Shown: positions 1-12,600 of the stretch, in pieces
Position numbering within the stretch: the stretch's first letter is position 1
Layout of the letters: each line of letters begins with the position of its first letter
Program-made: the position numbers and the translations under genes
Origin: Lingula anatina
Lineage: Eukaryota > Brachiopoda > Lingulata > Lingulida > Lingulidae
Length of the DNA: 32,675 nt
Direction of reading: 5' to 3'
Assembly (NCBI RefSeq): GCF_001039355.2
Contig: NW_019775407.1
Location: 1 to 32,675 of the forward strand
The notes under the pieces: model-generated
Seen by the model: the letters and a program-made list of their open reading frames with translations, nothing else
What the model was told of the DNA's origin: nothing
Database searches by the model: none

Positions 1-506
1 AAATTTCCGCATTAAGCTAAAAAATAGCAGGACTGGTTAAAAAAAGACGCAAGGCTTTTTTCCTGAATTTGATCTGAAAATCCTACACGGTTCGACATTA
101 ATTTTCTGAAAGAATTCGTGTTAGACATGACCCCATAGTGGTGAAGAAACTGGTGAAATTTCAGGGAAAATTCGTTCTTTGGACACATTATGTGGTTCCT
201 CTATCGCCTTAGGCCTACATGCCCCTCCCACTGTGCAAAACATCCTTAACGTACCCGTCATAAAAGTGTAATGCCTGGGTTAAGCAAAGAAATGAGCCGA
301 ACGTTGGCCGCCGCGAGCTCTGCAGTGGACCAATATCTTGGCAAAGATCTGACAAAGTGTTCAAGGCACCACATCGGACCCTCTTGATACTTTCCAGCTT
401 GTCAACACTCACGAAAATATCGGTGGAAAGTACTTATTCATTTTACGCACTCTTGAGCAGACGGCTTTTGACAATCTCAGTTGGTTTTCGTGACTGAGCA
501 AAAAAG
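1..506. other. Upstream flank of PSME3, no supported gene
   Basis: I see no convincing gene here. A minus-strand open frame at 215-412 has no ATG start, and its apparent beginning is a consensus splice donor (minus-strand GTGAGT, forward 407-412). It may be part of an exon of a divergent gene or nothing. The right edge (about 480-506) probably holds the distal PSME3 promoter. Confidence 0.4.
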
Positions 507-521
507 ATGGCGGAAATCGAG
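501..521 (+). promoter_or_regulatory. Alternative first coding exon / start of PSME3 (YY1-like AAGATGGCGG)
   Basis: ATG at 507 opens a five-codon frame (MAEIE) that ends exactly at a GT donor (522) in phase 0, the phase needed by exon 2 at 1504. The start codon lies in AAGATGGCGG, which resembles the YY1 element often found at transcription starts of TATA-less animal genes. This suggests a second, upstream promoter giving a 243-aa isoform. The assignment rests on splice phase and motif only. No transcript evidence is available. Confidence 0.45.
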
Positions 522-943
522 GTAAAATACACATAGGTTTACAGTGTTATTTAGACAGATCGCTTGTCTTTTTATTTGTTCTGGATATCTATATTTTGAA
601 ATACAAAGAGATAATTTGCAAATGTATTTGTCATTAGGGATTAAAAGTCTTTATTTGGATTGAAAACCAATGTGACATGCAATAAAAATGCAATATAATA
701 ATTATAATAATTATCCAGTCCTTAATTTGATCATGTTAATTTTGACATTATGTCTTCCACATAATACCCATATAGTAATAAAATAAAAACTCAAATAAAA
801 CAATGTAAGAACTCTTTAGTTTTGGAGATAAGAAATTGTTTCACGCATGCGCACAGACGACAGATTTGGCAAACGCACGTTGTTGAAATTTTCGCCAGAT
901 TTTGACTTTTTGATATAAAATCACAACTATTTCTCTTTATATT

Positions 944-2420
944 ATGGCACAGGCAGTAAATGACAAGGTATGTTGTACCAACAAATGTGTTTTACAGTTT
1001 TCTTTGTTGATCATTCTTTAGGAGTCAGTTAATCCTCAATTTGACACCAGATTTGCGAAGTGGATTCCGTACAAAAGACTTACATATGTACACATTTGCC
1101 AGTTGTTTGGTCTCTTTTATATGATCGAAAAACCCCTCTCCATGTAGCGTGTCGCTCTATGCATATATCAGCTACCCAGAGTCAACAGCTCTTGGAAATA
1201 TAAGGGCAATAGTACTAGACTAGTGGCTGTAAGACTAGAAATCCGTAGAATACATTAAGTCTGATACTGATAGGAAAGGGGGGGGGGCAGGAGAGGGTAT
1301 ATAAGTTTTACAAGATGTTGTATTTTCTTTGGCATGTGTGTTTCTTAGATGTCCGGCACTGCGATTAACAATATAACAGTGCAGTGGATCCTGTCAATCA
1401 ACCAATAAATAAGAAGTATAAATATCTTTAGCTCTGTGTGGCCTAGTTTTGAATATATATCATAGATTCCAAATGTTTATTTCATACATTTTTCTCTACG
1501 CAGGTGAAAGACTTCAAGGAAAAATGTAAGAAAGAGGTGAGTAAAAAAAATATTGCCCTTGAAGTAGATTGATTTTGGTACTGTAGTGGTCTTTTTGCTT
1601 TGAATGCTCATTTGTCCATCAAGACTGGAGTCAATAAAGAATCTTGTATAAGAAAAATAAATGATCTAGTACATTTTGGTATGGAAAAGTATGACTGAGC
1701 TGGGCTGAACGGTATCAGATCTGTTTCCTCTTATGTTGTTTACTGCATAATGGTGCATAAGCCTCTAGAATATAGATTTTTGTATCACAAATCAATTATA
1801 TTAGAGAACAAACATTAATGAAAGTGAGTATTATGAAGATTTTATATATATATTGATTTTAAATATTCATAATATATCATTATTTATTTTCAGATATCAT
1901 GCTTTAAGCTGAGGTAGCACTAACACGCCAATTTAGCCAAATGCTAAAACTGACTTAAATTGGCTAAACAAAAAGGGCTTGATTTGACTAATTTTAGTCA
2001 AATAAGAACCATGTGGATAACAAATTGACAAAAAAAGTGGTGATTTGGCTAAGAGAAAAAAATTGCTAGCACTACCCCAGCTTTAAGTTGTTTTCAGAAC
2101 ATTTTATTATAAAAAAAGAAATTTAGACTGACAGACCATTAATCTTTTCTTTAAGGCTGAGCACATTGTACTGGAAGTGTTTCCAGAGAAAGTGAAGGAG
2201 CTGGATGATTTATTACATGTGAGTATCAATACAGCAGTCTCAGGGATCTTATGTTGTCTTCTATGTAGTTGACGTGTAAGTGGGGACATGCTTGTACTAT
2301 TTATATGATAAATTTGATCATTTGAAAGATAAATTAAATGTTCCCAGTTTTCTATAAGTTTTATCAAAATTTAACAGAATTCACAAAATAGCCAAATTGA
2401 AATTTTTTTGTCTTATTATT

Positions 2421-2486
<66 letters not shown>

Positions 2487-5316
2487 GAAATGTTATAAGA
2501 GGTAGTCTTAAGAGTCCCATTTACATTTTTAGTTCACATGTTTTATTAAAAGCAAACTTAAGTAAGAAACAGATTTTATAGACGACATGTACTGAAATGT
2601 TTCCTGAGGTGAAATAAAATTTTCTTTTTTCTGTCAGTACCAATATACTAAGAGATTTATATAAATTACTCTAAGAAAAGATTTATATGAACACTTGGGA
2701 TGACAAATCACAATATTATCTGAAGTGAAATGAAGTTGTATTTTTTAAGTCGGACATGTTCAGTTTGAAGAGGATCAGTTCAATCCACCATGACGTTAAT
2801 ATCCCCGTCCCTGACCCTGCGCTGTTCAATGACACAGAGGAACCCACCTCCAAAAAGAGAAGAATTGACAGTGAGAAAAACCATTTAGATATATCAGGTA
2901 ATGTTGAAATACCTCACAGGTCTTTTAAATAAAAAGTCTAGATTTCTCTCTCTATACTTACAATTTATATTATAACTTATTTTACAAGTGCAGGGAATTG
3001 TGCTAGCTACCATTTTTCAATCTGGTTGTTTTGAAGTGTCTGTTTAACTTCAGAAAATGCTTGTTGGTTGCTGTGTGAATAATTTGAATGCTTGAGGTGT
3101 TTAAAATTTGATTAATTACCACACCTCTCTTTTTCCAGGCTCTCTGATAGTTGGTCTTCCAAATGGTGTTTCACCAAGTAACCCCAAAATCTGTGAAATT
3201 ATAGAGAAATTGAAGCCAAGTATAATGGAGTTACTGGAATCATCAAATCAGGTAAGTCTGTTTTTTTTTATTATTATTTTTTTTTCTAATCTTAATGGAC
3301 CACTATAGACACCAGGTGAAAAGTCACTAAAATTTGAAATCTCAGATTTAAGTCCTGGTTTTGACTTCTGTAAGGTCCTATGCACTCAGTGTAGCATTCT
3401 GATGAATTTCATCATCATCATCATCATTGCTCTTCGTCCCGCGTGGGACATAAGGCCACTTGTGGTTTCTGTAACAATTAATTTGAACCGGGAGGGTTGT
3501 TGGCCCCCCGCGGTAGGTTTTATATCAGGGTTTTCCTCCCCTTAGCCAGAGCCTCGTTAGCCTAGGCCCGCTAGGACCTAGTTTCCAGGGTGTACCACGG
3601 GGAGGAGAGGTTGACTTGAGTGATCTACGGGTCATGGCAAGCTACTTAAATTTCACCTTTCGCCCTTGTGGACTAGCCGGCCTTAACAACACTGGATGTG
3701 AAGCCAAGCGCATGAACACCCCTACATCTCAGATTTAAGTCCTGGTTTTGACTTCTGTAAGGTCCTATGCACTCAGTGTAGCATTCTGATGAATTTCAGA
3801 ATCCTTTTTTTTTTTTTTTTTTTTTTTTTGCATTGCACCAAGTAGACAATATGATGATGAGTTATACAGATGTGTGTACTGTTCATGTTAAGCCATTCAT
3901 GACCAGGATAATATGGCTTTCGCCTGTTGTTTTCAGGTGAAGATGTGGATTACATATCTTATTCCTAGAATAGAAGACGGCAATAATTTTGGAGTTTCTA
4001 TACAGGTAAAAAATGGTGCATTGACTTTAGTTGATTTATAATGTGTGAAGTTGGTGATATGTGGATGGCAATATCAAGTCAATTATTTTTTGGTGATTAA
4101 ATATGTAATAATGAAATATGTAATATGCAATCTGGTGTATTACCGAAATGTAACTATAACTGTTATATTTCTCTCACTAACTGAGTAAATGCTATAATTG
4201 ATGTTGGAACTTATAATTATTTTAATGATTAAAATAGTAATTTATTCTATGCTGAGTTAAATAGACTGAGTTTTAAATAGTTTCAAATTATTGAAAGCAG
4301 TTGTCAGTTTTGTTTAGGTTAAGTAAGAAATAACTATTATGTAAGTATTATATACTGATATAAGTGCTGAGATGTGTTATTTGGCCTGCAGGAGGACACG
4401 TTAGCAGAAGCGCGTCAAGTGGAGAGTGAGACGGCGACCTTCTTAGACCAGATGACCCGCTACTTCATTCACAGGGGGAAACTCATCTCAAAAGTGGCCA
4501 AGTACCCACATGTGGTAAACATAATTTTTTTTTTTTTTTTTTGGTAATGTAGTGCTGGAAAAATGTTTCTATTATTTTATATTTCTGTTTATTATCATTA
4601 TTATAATTACAATAAATGATGGCTCTGCACCATCTTTATTAACAAAACCTATCTTTTTATTTTGCTTTTGTTACATATCTAGGAATAACTTTGTGCAGTT
4701 TATTTATAATTAACAACATGATTGTTTTGATCTATCCTTAATTTTGATTTATTTATTCATTTTTGTCATCCAATCTATTGATTTATTTAATATTTTCTAT
4801 GTTTCCTACACTTAGAGTTTGGATTATGCTTAAATTTATAATTCTGTCAGGCTGACTACAGGCAAAGTATCCGTGAGCTGGATGAGAAGGAATTCATCAC
4901 ACTCCGGCTAGTATGCTGTGAACTAAGAAACCAATATGTAAGTATGGCTTTGTGTTAGTGATCTACTGTAGGCATATTTCCAGGTGTGCCACTGACATTG
5001 GGATGAAAATCTTGAGGATTTAGCAAATTGGGGTTATTTGGTTGTTGTATTTATGGCCCCCTTATGAATCTGCACGTATTCATTTTCAGGTACCGCTTGC
5101 ATTTTCAGGTTTGAAAGGTCCATTTTCATCCTGATCATTTTAAGATTTAAAATAAAGTTTAAGTTGGTTTGATTTTCACAAATTAAAAATGGAGTGAAAT
5201 AGTTTTATTTATATGTATGTTTTGATTTGTTTCAGGCTACATTGCATGATATCATCATCAAAAATATTAATAAGATACGCATTCCGCGAAGCAGCAATGT
5301 GGAGCAACTATACTAA
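944..5316 (+). CDS. PSME3: Proteasome activator complex subunit 3 (PA28-gamma / REG-gamma)
   Basis: Nine coding exons: 944-967, 1504-1536, 2156-2218, 2750-2897, 3139-3251, 3937-4005, 4392-4514, 4851-4937, 5236-5316. All junctions are GT-AG and phases agree (741 nt, 246 aa plus stop; human is 254 aa). The product forms a heptameric 11S cap that activates the 20S proteasome without ubiquitin, mainly in the nucleus. Gamma identity is supported by the basic KKRR patch (about residues 75-78) in the insert after the NIPVPDP motif, by the activation-loop segment IPRIEDGNNFGVSIQ (about 136-150), and by the C-terminal SSNVEQLY, which resembles human SSNAETLY. The start was chosen at 944 (MAQAVNDK) because its length fits the family N-terminus best. 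A second in-phase start exon lies at 507. Acceptors of exons 3 and 4 are AAG rather than CAG. Introns 2 and 5 carry transposon-like insertions. Confidence 0.95.
1907..2082. mobile_element. MITE-like element in PSME3 intron 2
   Basis: The two ends are imperfect inverted repeats: AGCTGAGGTAGCACTA at the left against the reverse complement of TAGCACTACCCCAGCT at the right. Both sides also carry an inward TTAGCCAAAT motif. The flanks share TTTA/TTAA, consistent with a short target duplication. There is no coding capacity. Family assignment is not possible by eye. Confidence 0.5.
2424..2482. repeat. (TA)n microsatellite in PSME3 intron 3
   Basis: An uninterrupted TA dinucleotide run of about 59 bp, in the intron between PSME3 exons 3 and 4. 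Confidence 0.95.
3339..3798. mobile_element. Inserted repeat flanked by 73-bp direct repeats (PSME3 intron 5)
   Basis: Bases 3339-3411 and 3726-3798 are the same 73-bp sequence, offset by 387 bp. Between them lies a GC-richer segment starting with a (TCA)n run and containing GTCCCGCGTGGGAC, unlike the surrounding AT-rich intron. Either an element inserted with an unusually long target duplication, or a segmental copy event brought flank and element together. There is no open reading frame and no tRNA-like head that I can see. Confidence 0.6.
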
Positions 5317-6402
5317 AATATGGCTTGGAGAAGACACATAGGGAAAGGATTCCTCTAAAACAGTGGCATGGTAAAAGATGTATTTTGAAAGGATTCCTGT
5401 AAAATATGACTTGGTAAATGTTAAAGCATGGATGTGACAAATGGCCATGCGAGCTTGGCAAGTTGTTATTTTGGAGGGAATTATTATTCACCTTCCCAAA
5501 GCATTTCATAAACCGAAAAATGTTGTTTTAATTACTTCATGGGCTTTCAAAGTTGAACAGGTATTTGAAAGAAAAAGAAAAGTTTTTTTATGTTATGGAA
5601 ACTGATGGGTTCAGCAAAGAAATAGATGGACCACCACCATGAAACTGGTCAGTCTTTTCTGTATTCTAAAACAAGATTTATAGATGAACAATTATTAAAT
5701 TTAGACCTTATTCGGTCCATGTTTCTATTTTGTCTTGACGTACCTGAAAACATAATCCGTTTTAAAGATAGGTGCCCATTTGACATCTGTTTTAAAGACA
5801 GGTGCCCATTTAACTTGCCATTCACTTCAATTAGTAAGACCAGACCATGAAATTGTCAAAATAATATATTATCCTATTTAAATGAACATTCAACTGTTCT
5901 GTATTCTGTGTAAGGATTACTATTTATCTATATACACACACGTACTAGTAAAGAAATTTAGTGTGTGTATATGTGTACTTCAGTGTATTCAGGTTGTGTT
6001 TGGGACTTCGTAAGGAGCTGACACGGTCAAGGCATCACACTGCTGCTGTGTTAACGCTGTCATAAGTAAGATGTTTAGTGTAAAGCTGAAATACCCCAGG
6101 ATGCTAATGTTACAGTAATATCAAAGCCATGGTGCTGAATGTCACTCGTATATAGAGATACTGAAAACAACTATTTATAACAAACTATTTTTGTGTATTT
6201 GTGCTTGCAAACTGCAGGTTAGGTATTGCTAAATGAAACTTAGCCTGGGAATGTTATGATTTAATGTGAAATAGATGAATATTTTTCCTTATGTTAAAAA
6301 TAATGGTTTACTGTATACTATGTTGAATTCAGTGCTGTTTATGTAAATGTACAGAAAGGTATAGTTAATAGTAGCCTTCAGATTTTATAATATTATAATA
6401 AA
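5317..6402 (+). terminator. PSME3 3' UTR with poly(A) signal AATAAA at 6397-6402
   Basis: The region after the stop codon is AT-rich and non-coding. AATAAA at 6397-6402 followed by TTTTAACAAAG is the clearest polyadenylation signal on the plus strand, giving a 3' UTR of about 1.1 kb. Small open frames within it (for example 5626-5850) have no recognisable content. Confidence 0.6.
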
Positions 6403-8120
6403 GTTTTAACAAAGTTAGTTTGATTGTTTTGCATTGTTGGGAAGGGGGAAGGGTGTTTATTGGCATTAATTTAATAAGCAAATCATGTCCATAATGTCTT
6501 AATTAATGGATAGTTAAATTAGTTTTTGAAGAATTGGTTAATACATATTAGGCAATTATTCTCAGTTATAAACAATTTTACTGTCACTGCTACGTGTGGC
6601 ATATCTATTGCTTGGTCTTGTTTAATAATTAGATTTTGGTCTTTGACAAGTCTAGTGCTCTTTGTTGCAACTGAGATACCAAGACATTGAGACAGCTGAA
6701 TGGTGGGGAAGTTCAAACTAAGTCACAACTTGTGTCAAAATAATGACATCAAAATAATAGCATTTTCACTCGAAAAAAAAATACTGATATGAAGGGAAAA
6801 GAGATAATTCTGTAAACAGTATAATATAGTATTTTTAATATCAATAAGTTGCATTGATGAGGCATATACAGTGTTGCACATACAGAAAATGTAAAAATAA
6901 AAATCATGATCATAGAAAGCATACAAATAAATTGTTCAGAAAAAGCCCAACAAAAATTAGCTCGTCAAAAGTAACATATAATACACATTCAGCAATGAAA
7001 ACTTGTGTCATATATTCAGTTAATACTACAACATATTACTTCCCAAACAACACTACATGGCATATGTAAACCAACTAAAGGATGACTGTAACTCAAAATA
7101 GCCAATTGGTTCATAACATCAAGACATAGAGGCAGGCTACAATTCGTGATAATCTGCTTTCTGGTCCCCATGTACCTTTTACCTTAACACTATAAAACTA
7201 ATCAATTGCGCATACACAATAACCGTTTTAAATTTTGACAAGTAACTTGCGCCCCTTGCCAGAGGATGCATAAATGCAAATAATGGTCCCAATGCCCTAA
7301 CCAAACCTACATCTGTAAAAGAAAAATGTGGTATTTATTCGAGGACAACAAAATCTAGTTCTATTGGCCCTTTTAGTTAAATGAAAAACTTTGGTACATT
7401 TCATCCAATCAAAGCAATTTTCACAGTAAATATACTGATATACATGCAATGCCAGTAATGATTAGTTGCCACGTGTAGTAATAAAATTAAAGTCTAAATA
7501 GTTCATCAATTAAGAAGGATGTACAAAGTCCTTGCAGTTAACCTCATAATTTTTCTGTGATCATAATAAAAATATGCAAGTAGTTCCTTAAGGTACTTTG
7601 AAAGTTATGGAAAATCAGTTGGTCTGAAGTTCATATCAGAAAAATTAAATATGCTACTGTGAGTAACCAAAAATGTTGATACTTAAAAATAATTTAAAAA
7701 AAGAAGATTTTTGTAATTTCAGAGTTACTACTTTAAATATTAACTATCTAACAATAATCATCATTTCACCCAATCTACCTTCTTTTGCTTGAGTAAGTGC
7801 ACATACATAACATTATTTTATAACAAAGGCAGGTTTTAACAACTGCTTTATAATTTTTAAACAAAAAATGATTTGGATCTGTGATTGAAATTCTCTGTCA
7901 CTGCCTCTCTGTCAATAATTGCATTTCACTTTGTGGTGTCCTTAAATTACTTACACCAATATTAAACAACAGCAGTCATAACTGCTAACATACTATTGAT
8001 CGATTCCTTCTCACATTTTCTAATAAACAGCTCCCCTTCCCTCAAGATACCAATAACACATCCCAGAATCAATGTGTCAATTGCCTGCCTTCAAACAAAA
8101 CCAAGTTTTGTTTCACTTTT

Positions 8121-8156
8121 CATTTTTCTGAAACCAAGTTTTGTTTCAGAAAAATG
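8121..8156. repeat. Perfect inverted repeat (14-bp arms, 8-nt loop)
   Basis: CATTTTTCTGAAAC (8121-8134) is the exact reverse complement of GTTTCAGAAAAATG (8143-8156), separated by CAAGTTTT. A related AACCAAGTTTTGTTTCA occurs just upstream. It could be a MITE remnant or a stem-loop in the SOAT 3' UTR. Confidence 0.8.
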
Positions 8157-9341
8157 ACATTTCAATATCACCTATATTCTTCCTAAAACAAAAGCTAGGA
8201 ACTGTATTTCTTTCTTGTATTAGCACCAATAAAAGTAACTACAATATGGCTGTGAGGCAGTTGTACTCACCAATAAGTATCAACTCAGTTGTACTCAACA
8301 ATAAGTATTAACACTGACCATTGCCATTAAGATAATATTTTTTCCCAAAAAATTTAAGCTGTAAAAGGATCCAATGCATGTACAATAAAGAAAAAAGAAC
8401 TTGAAGGCAAGATATATCTTACGACACACAAGTGACAGACTCTTAAGATCAAAAGTGCACAATACAATTTGATTTTATCAGATAATCTGGTAACTGACCG
8501 ACAGCTTTCATTATCATACATTTTAAGACTAAAGTTAAAGTTTCTGAGGCCTTTGGGCAGGTTTGGAGGGATGGATTTCACCAGTGTACCAAAGTGACCA
8601 AAAGTCAGTAAACTTGAAGACTGAAATGCCATCTGACCTCTGCCTGTTGTGTATAATTCTTTGATGGTATGTGACACATCTCTACCTTAGACTATACAGG
8701 TATGGTGCACTGCATATTGAATAACTACAATTATGCTTATCAATATTATGCAAATGATGCAGCTGACATTACCTTTTGCTGGGCTCAGAAAACTTTGGAT
8801 ACAGGGAGTGTTTAGAAGATAAGATACACATTTTTAGTTGGTCTTCAAAACAACAAAATCATCAGAGTATGTCATAACAATAGCAATTAATATGATAAAG
8901 TAGACACAGAAGTGGACATAGTTTAATACTATCTCATTAAAAAAGGAATTATACACACTTTTTTAAAGCAGTGCATAACAAGTTTGTTCTATACAAAGTG
9001 AATCATTTCATTTGTTCAATGTGTCAAATTCCATTTTGTGGAATGACCCTAATGACAAATTGTGAATCTCTGTACTTACTGCTGTACAAACTATATTGCT
9101 CTAATTGTATTTTGTTGATTACATGTCATCTGATCTTTTCTTAAAATCCCATATTCTCTGTCACTTCCTGGATAAACTGAAAACGTGGTGAGCAAAAGTG
9201 GAAGAGGAGTCAATAGCTGCCAAGTATACAAGACTCCACCTTGATAAGGCATCTTGATAAAGATGCATTATTACAGCCATATATGATGTGATAACATACA
9301 TGTATTGTGTGTCAATCCCTGGGTAGTATGGTTATCAAGTA

Positions 9342-9590
9342 ACCTGGAAATATCCTATTAATCCTGGAAATGCCCAATTACTTCCTGGTGCCAGGAAATG
9401 CCCTATTACTTCCTGGTGCCTGGAAATGTCATATTACTACTTGGTACCTGGAATGTCCTATTACTACCCAGTGACTGGATATTTCCCATTATACTTATTA
9501 TATAGTGCCCTGAGCCTGAATACTTCCTATTAGTTCCTAGTACCTGGAAATGACCTATTACTTCCTGGTGCCTGGAAATGTTCTTGAACA
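9342..9590. repeat. Minisatellite, ~28-bp unit
   Basis: About eight diverged copies of a unit like GGAAATGCCCTATTACTTCC plus TGGTGCCA. The array lies just downstream of the SOAT stop codon in transcript orientation and so may be in its 3' UTR. Confidence 0.8.
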
Positions 9591-9647
9591 TTGAGCATAC
9601 TAACCCCCCTCCAGTGCCTATATGATACCTGAAACTATTTCTGAAGC

Positions 9648-12600
9648 CTACTGTCCTGTCACTCCAGGGTGAAGGTCATTCTGCCACAGCCTCAGCTCAC
9701 ATGTCCACGTCCTGGGAATAAGTTTGTCCAAGAAGGAGTCCTGAAATCAGCAGAAAAGGTTCAAAAGTTTGCCCCCTGTATTTCTTTTTCAGCAAGTGGT
9801 TGTTAGTTATTTCAAAACATATCAGTGGATTTATGATTAAAATTCCTCTATCCAGTTGAAGGGCTAAAGATCCATTGGCTGGGGAAAGGGCTAAAAGGCT
9901 AGGAATGGTGTCTACAGTCAAGAGATGGGGGCCAACAGCTAGGCTGGGCATGGTACTGAAGGATGGCTGGGAGTAGGGCCAAGTGGCTAGGAACAAGGTC
10001 ACAGGGCTAGGTACAGGTGCAGGCACAGGGCCAACAGGCTGGGAATGGGGTCCAACAGGCTGGGAACAAGGCCACAGGGTTAGACACAGGTAGGCACAGG
10101 GCTAGGTACAGGTAGGCACAGGGCTAGGTACAGGTACAGGGCCAACAGGTAGTGCATGGGGCCAACAGGCTGGGAATAGACCGGACACAAGGGCAAATTG
10201 TTTGAAAAGAGATTGCAAAAGTGTGTGTGTGTGTGTGTGTGCATGTGAATGTGTGCACACGAATGCTAGCCTTACCGCAGTAACAGGGCAGTTTTTTCTG
10301 GCATACCACTCCAGGCTATACAGACACATCAGCAAGCCCATCCCTATCATCAGTGTTATCCACATAAACACATTCCAGGCTTGGTGAGTGGGTTTCAGAC
10401 CAAGGAACATGAAACCAACTGAAATATAGAGAGAGACAGAACAAATTCAGGCTGCTACCAATATTTCTATGCAAAAATGAATATAAAAATAAATAATCTG
10501 GCATATTGGTTAAGTGTCAAAAATTAGGTGATTGTGTGATTTGAACTACATTAAAAGAAAACTGAACAGTCATGTTTTAAGAGTTAGATGTGAATTTTCA
10601 GCATGGGGTGAGTCAACTGCTTGGAAAAGACTCCACACCTTTTGTGTCACATGTATCATCATATTGCATTAATTGTGCCATTGTATAGAGTTAGTTTTCC
10701 AACACCAACATGTGTGGTGCATCTAATACTTACATCCAATTCCTCCAAACATAACAAACAACACAGGATAGAAGAATCCCATCGTCATAGTAACAATGTA
10801 CTCATGAAAGATGGCTGACAACAGAAAGACTACTGCCATAGGCGTAGCTCGCCCACACTGGATGTTCAAGTACTGAAATTCAAAAGATTTATAATAACTA
10901 TTCAAAGGGTTTTCAATCACTTAAGATTTTTAAATTAAACAGGCTTCAGTCAACCAATGTTTGGCATGATATGGCTTAGAGGATTTCTTTCTTTAAATTC
11001 CATATAGTAAAACCAATTATCTGTTGGCCCTGGTTAAGGTTTAAAAAAAATACTAAAATAAAACAACTTAAAGTCAAACTGAGCTTTTCAAATGTCAACT
11101 CTCTAACTCCACCTCCCCAAGCTTCTCCTTGTGGTGGAAAACCTAGACTAGCTGATGAATTTAGTCTGTGCCTGCGGCTTTTGTCTCACCTTAAGTAACG
11201 AGGAGATGTCCTTGTAGACATAAGTAAACAGCCAGTCATGGACTACACAGTTCCATGTTCTGTACCAGATAGCATACGACTTGGAGTTCCACCAATCCTG
11301 GAATTAATATTATTATCTTATATGTCACAGTAGAGTTTAACACTCTAAAACACCCTTTGTTTCAAAGGTTAATAGAATCTCAACACTATTCAACTCTCAT
11401 TATAATAATCACTGATATATTAATATATTCAACTAGATTTACGATCTTGCTCAAAGTTGAAAGAAACAACCTTCAGTGAAGATGAACATGTATATTTCTG
11501 TACCTTGTAAAAAAGACGATCGGCAAACCTGAGCATCTCAGCAAAGGCATTCAACCAGGAGTGTAGTATGGCAAAGAATGCTGGAAGCATAGACAGGAAA
11601 TAATATACACCCAAGGAATCTAGATCATAGACAATAAATGATAACATTATCATTACAGAGTTCAGTTATACATATATATATATATATAATGTACAGGAGA
11701 AATTGCAGTTGTCTAACAGATAATTTTGGTCTGAATATATGTCATGGCAAGTTTTACTTCTTTAAATAACTTATCTAAAGATCTTACTAAAGTCAAAGTA
11801 CAATTGAAATTTTAGAATTCAAGCTAAGAACAACTCTGTACTGAAGTTCTTTTCTGAAAAAAAAAATAAATAAATGCACCCTTCTGCTCAACCCACCTAT
11901 CAGCAGTATTAGAGTGCCTGGCAGCATGCAACCAAATGAGGACAGTAGCAGCTGCTTCAGGGTGACACTTTCATGGTTGAAATTCCTGAACACAGGTACA
12001 CAGAACCTGGCCAGTAGGTAGTACAGGTAGATAAGACAGCCCGCCACCTGGGCAAAGTTTGTTACCACATATCTCCAATTAATTGTGGGGCTCCTGCAGA
12101 GAAAAATCAGTGGATTTCATTTTTTGTTTCAATTAGCAAAACCTTTATCTTTTACTTCTAGTTTTGCTTTCATAATTTTCGAACATATTTATCGATGTAT
12201 CTCTGAGTCTTGACACAATATCAGATATGGCAGTATCCAGTAAAAGAAGTTCAAAAGTGACAAGTAATCATTAACCACTTTCTTTCAACCCAAGCAGCAT
12301 ATAATCTGACATACATGTATACTCATGATGTGATCTTTCACTGAGAAAGAGCTAATTGAACTATATTACCAGCAGATCATGAGAAAAGTAAATTTGAAAT
12401 GTTTTCGTTTGCAATATTTATCACTAAAATCAAATTTCTGACCAACATTCAGAAAATCAAAGTCACCTTGGATAACTGTCCCTGTACACAAGTGTTGGGA
12501 CAAATAGGAAGTACAGGTAGTTTGAAAAGTTTGGACATGGGCCATCATTTGAACTCTGGCCATCACTTCCCTCCCCTTCACTGTTTTCACCTTCTGAAAA

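Larger units (their letters stand above)
6420..9640. other. Convergent intergenic region / possible long SOAT 3' UTR
   Basis: No gene is recognised in these 3.2 kb between the ends of PSME3 (+) and SOAT (-). Minus-strand AATAAA hexamers occur at forward 7334-7339 and 6456-6461 and could end SOAT transcripts, but the true site cannot be decided by eye. A perfect hairpin and a minisatellite are listed separately. Small open frames such as minus 8354-8677 match nothing I know. Confidence 0.4.

Noticed and set aside
215-412. Minus-strand open frame of 65 codons upstream of PSME3
   Set aside because: It begins with GTG, not ATG, inside a GTGAGT donor-like sequence. A stop lies a few codons upstream and no family was recognised. 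At best it is part of an unknown divergent exon.
8354-8677. 107-codon minus-strand frame between PSME3 and SOAT
   Set aside because: No recognisable domain, AT-rich low-complexity context, and no splice or homology support.
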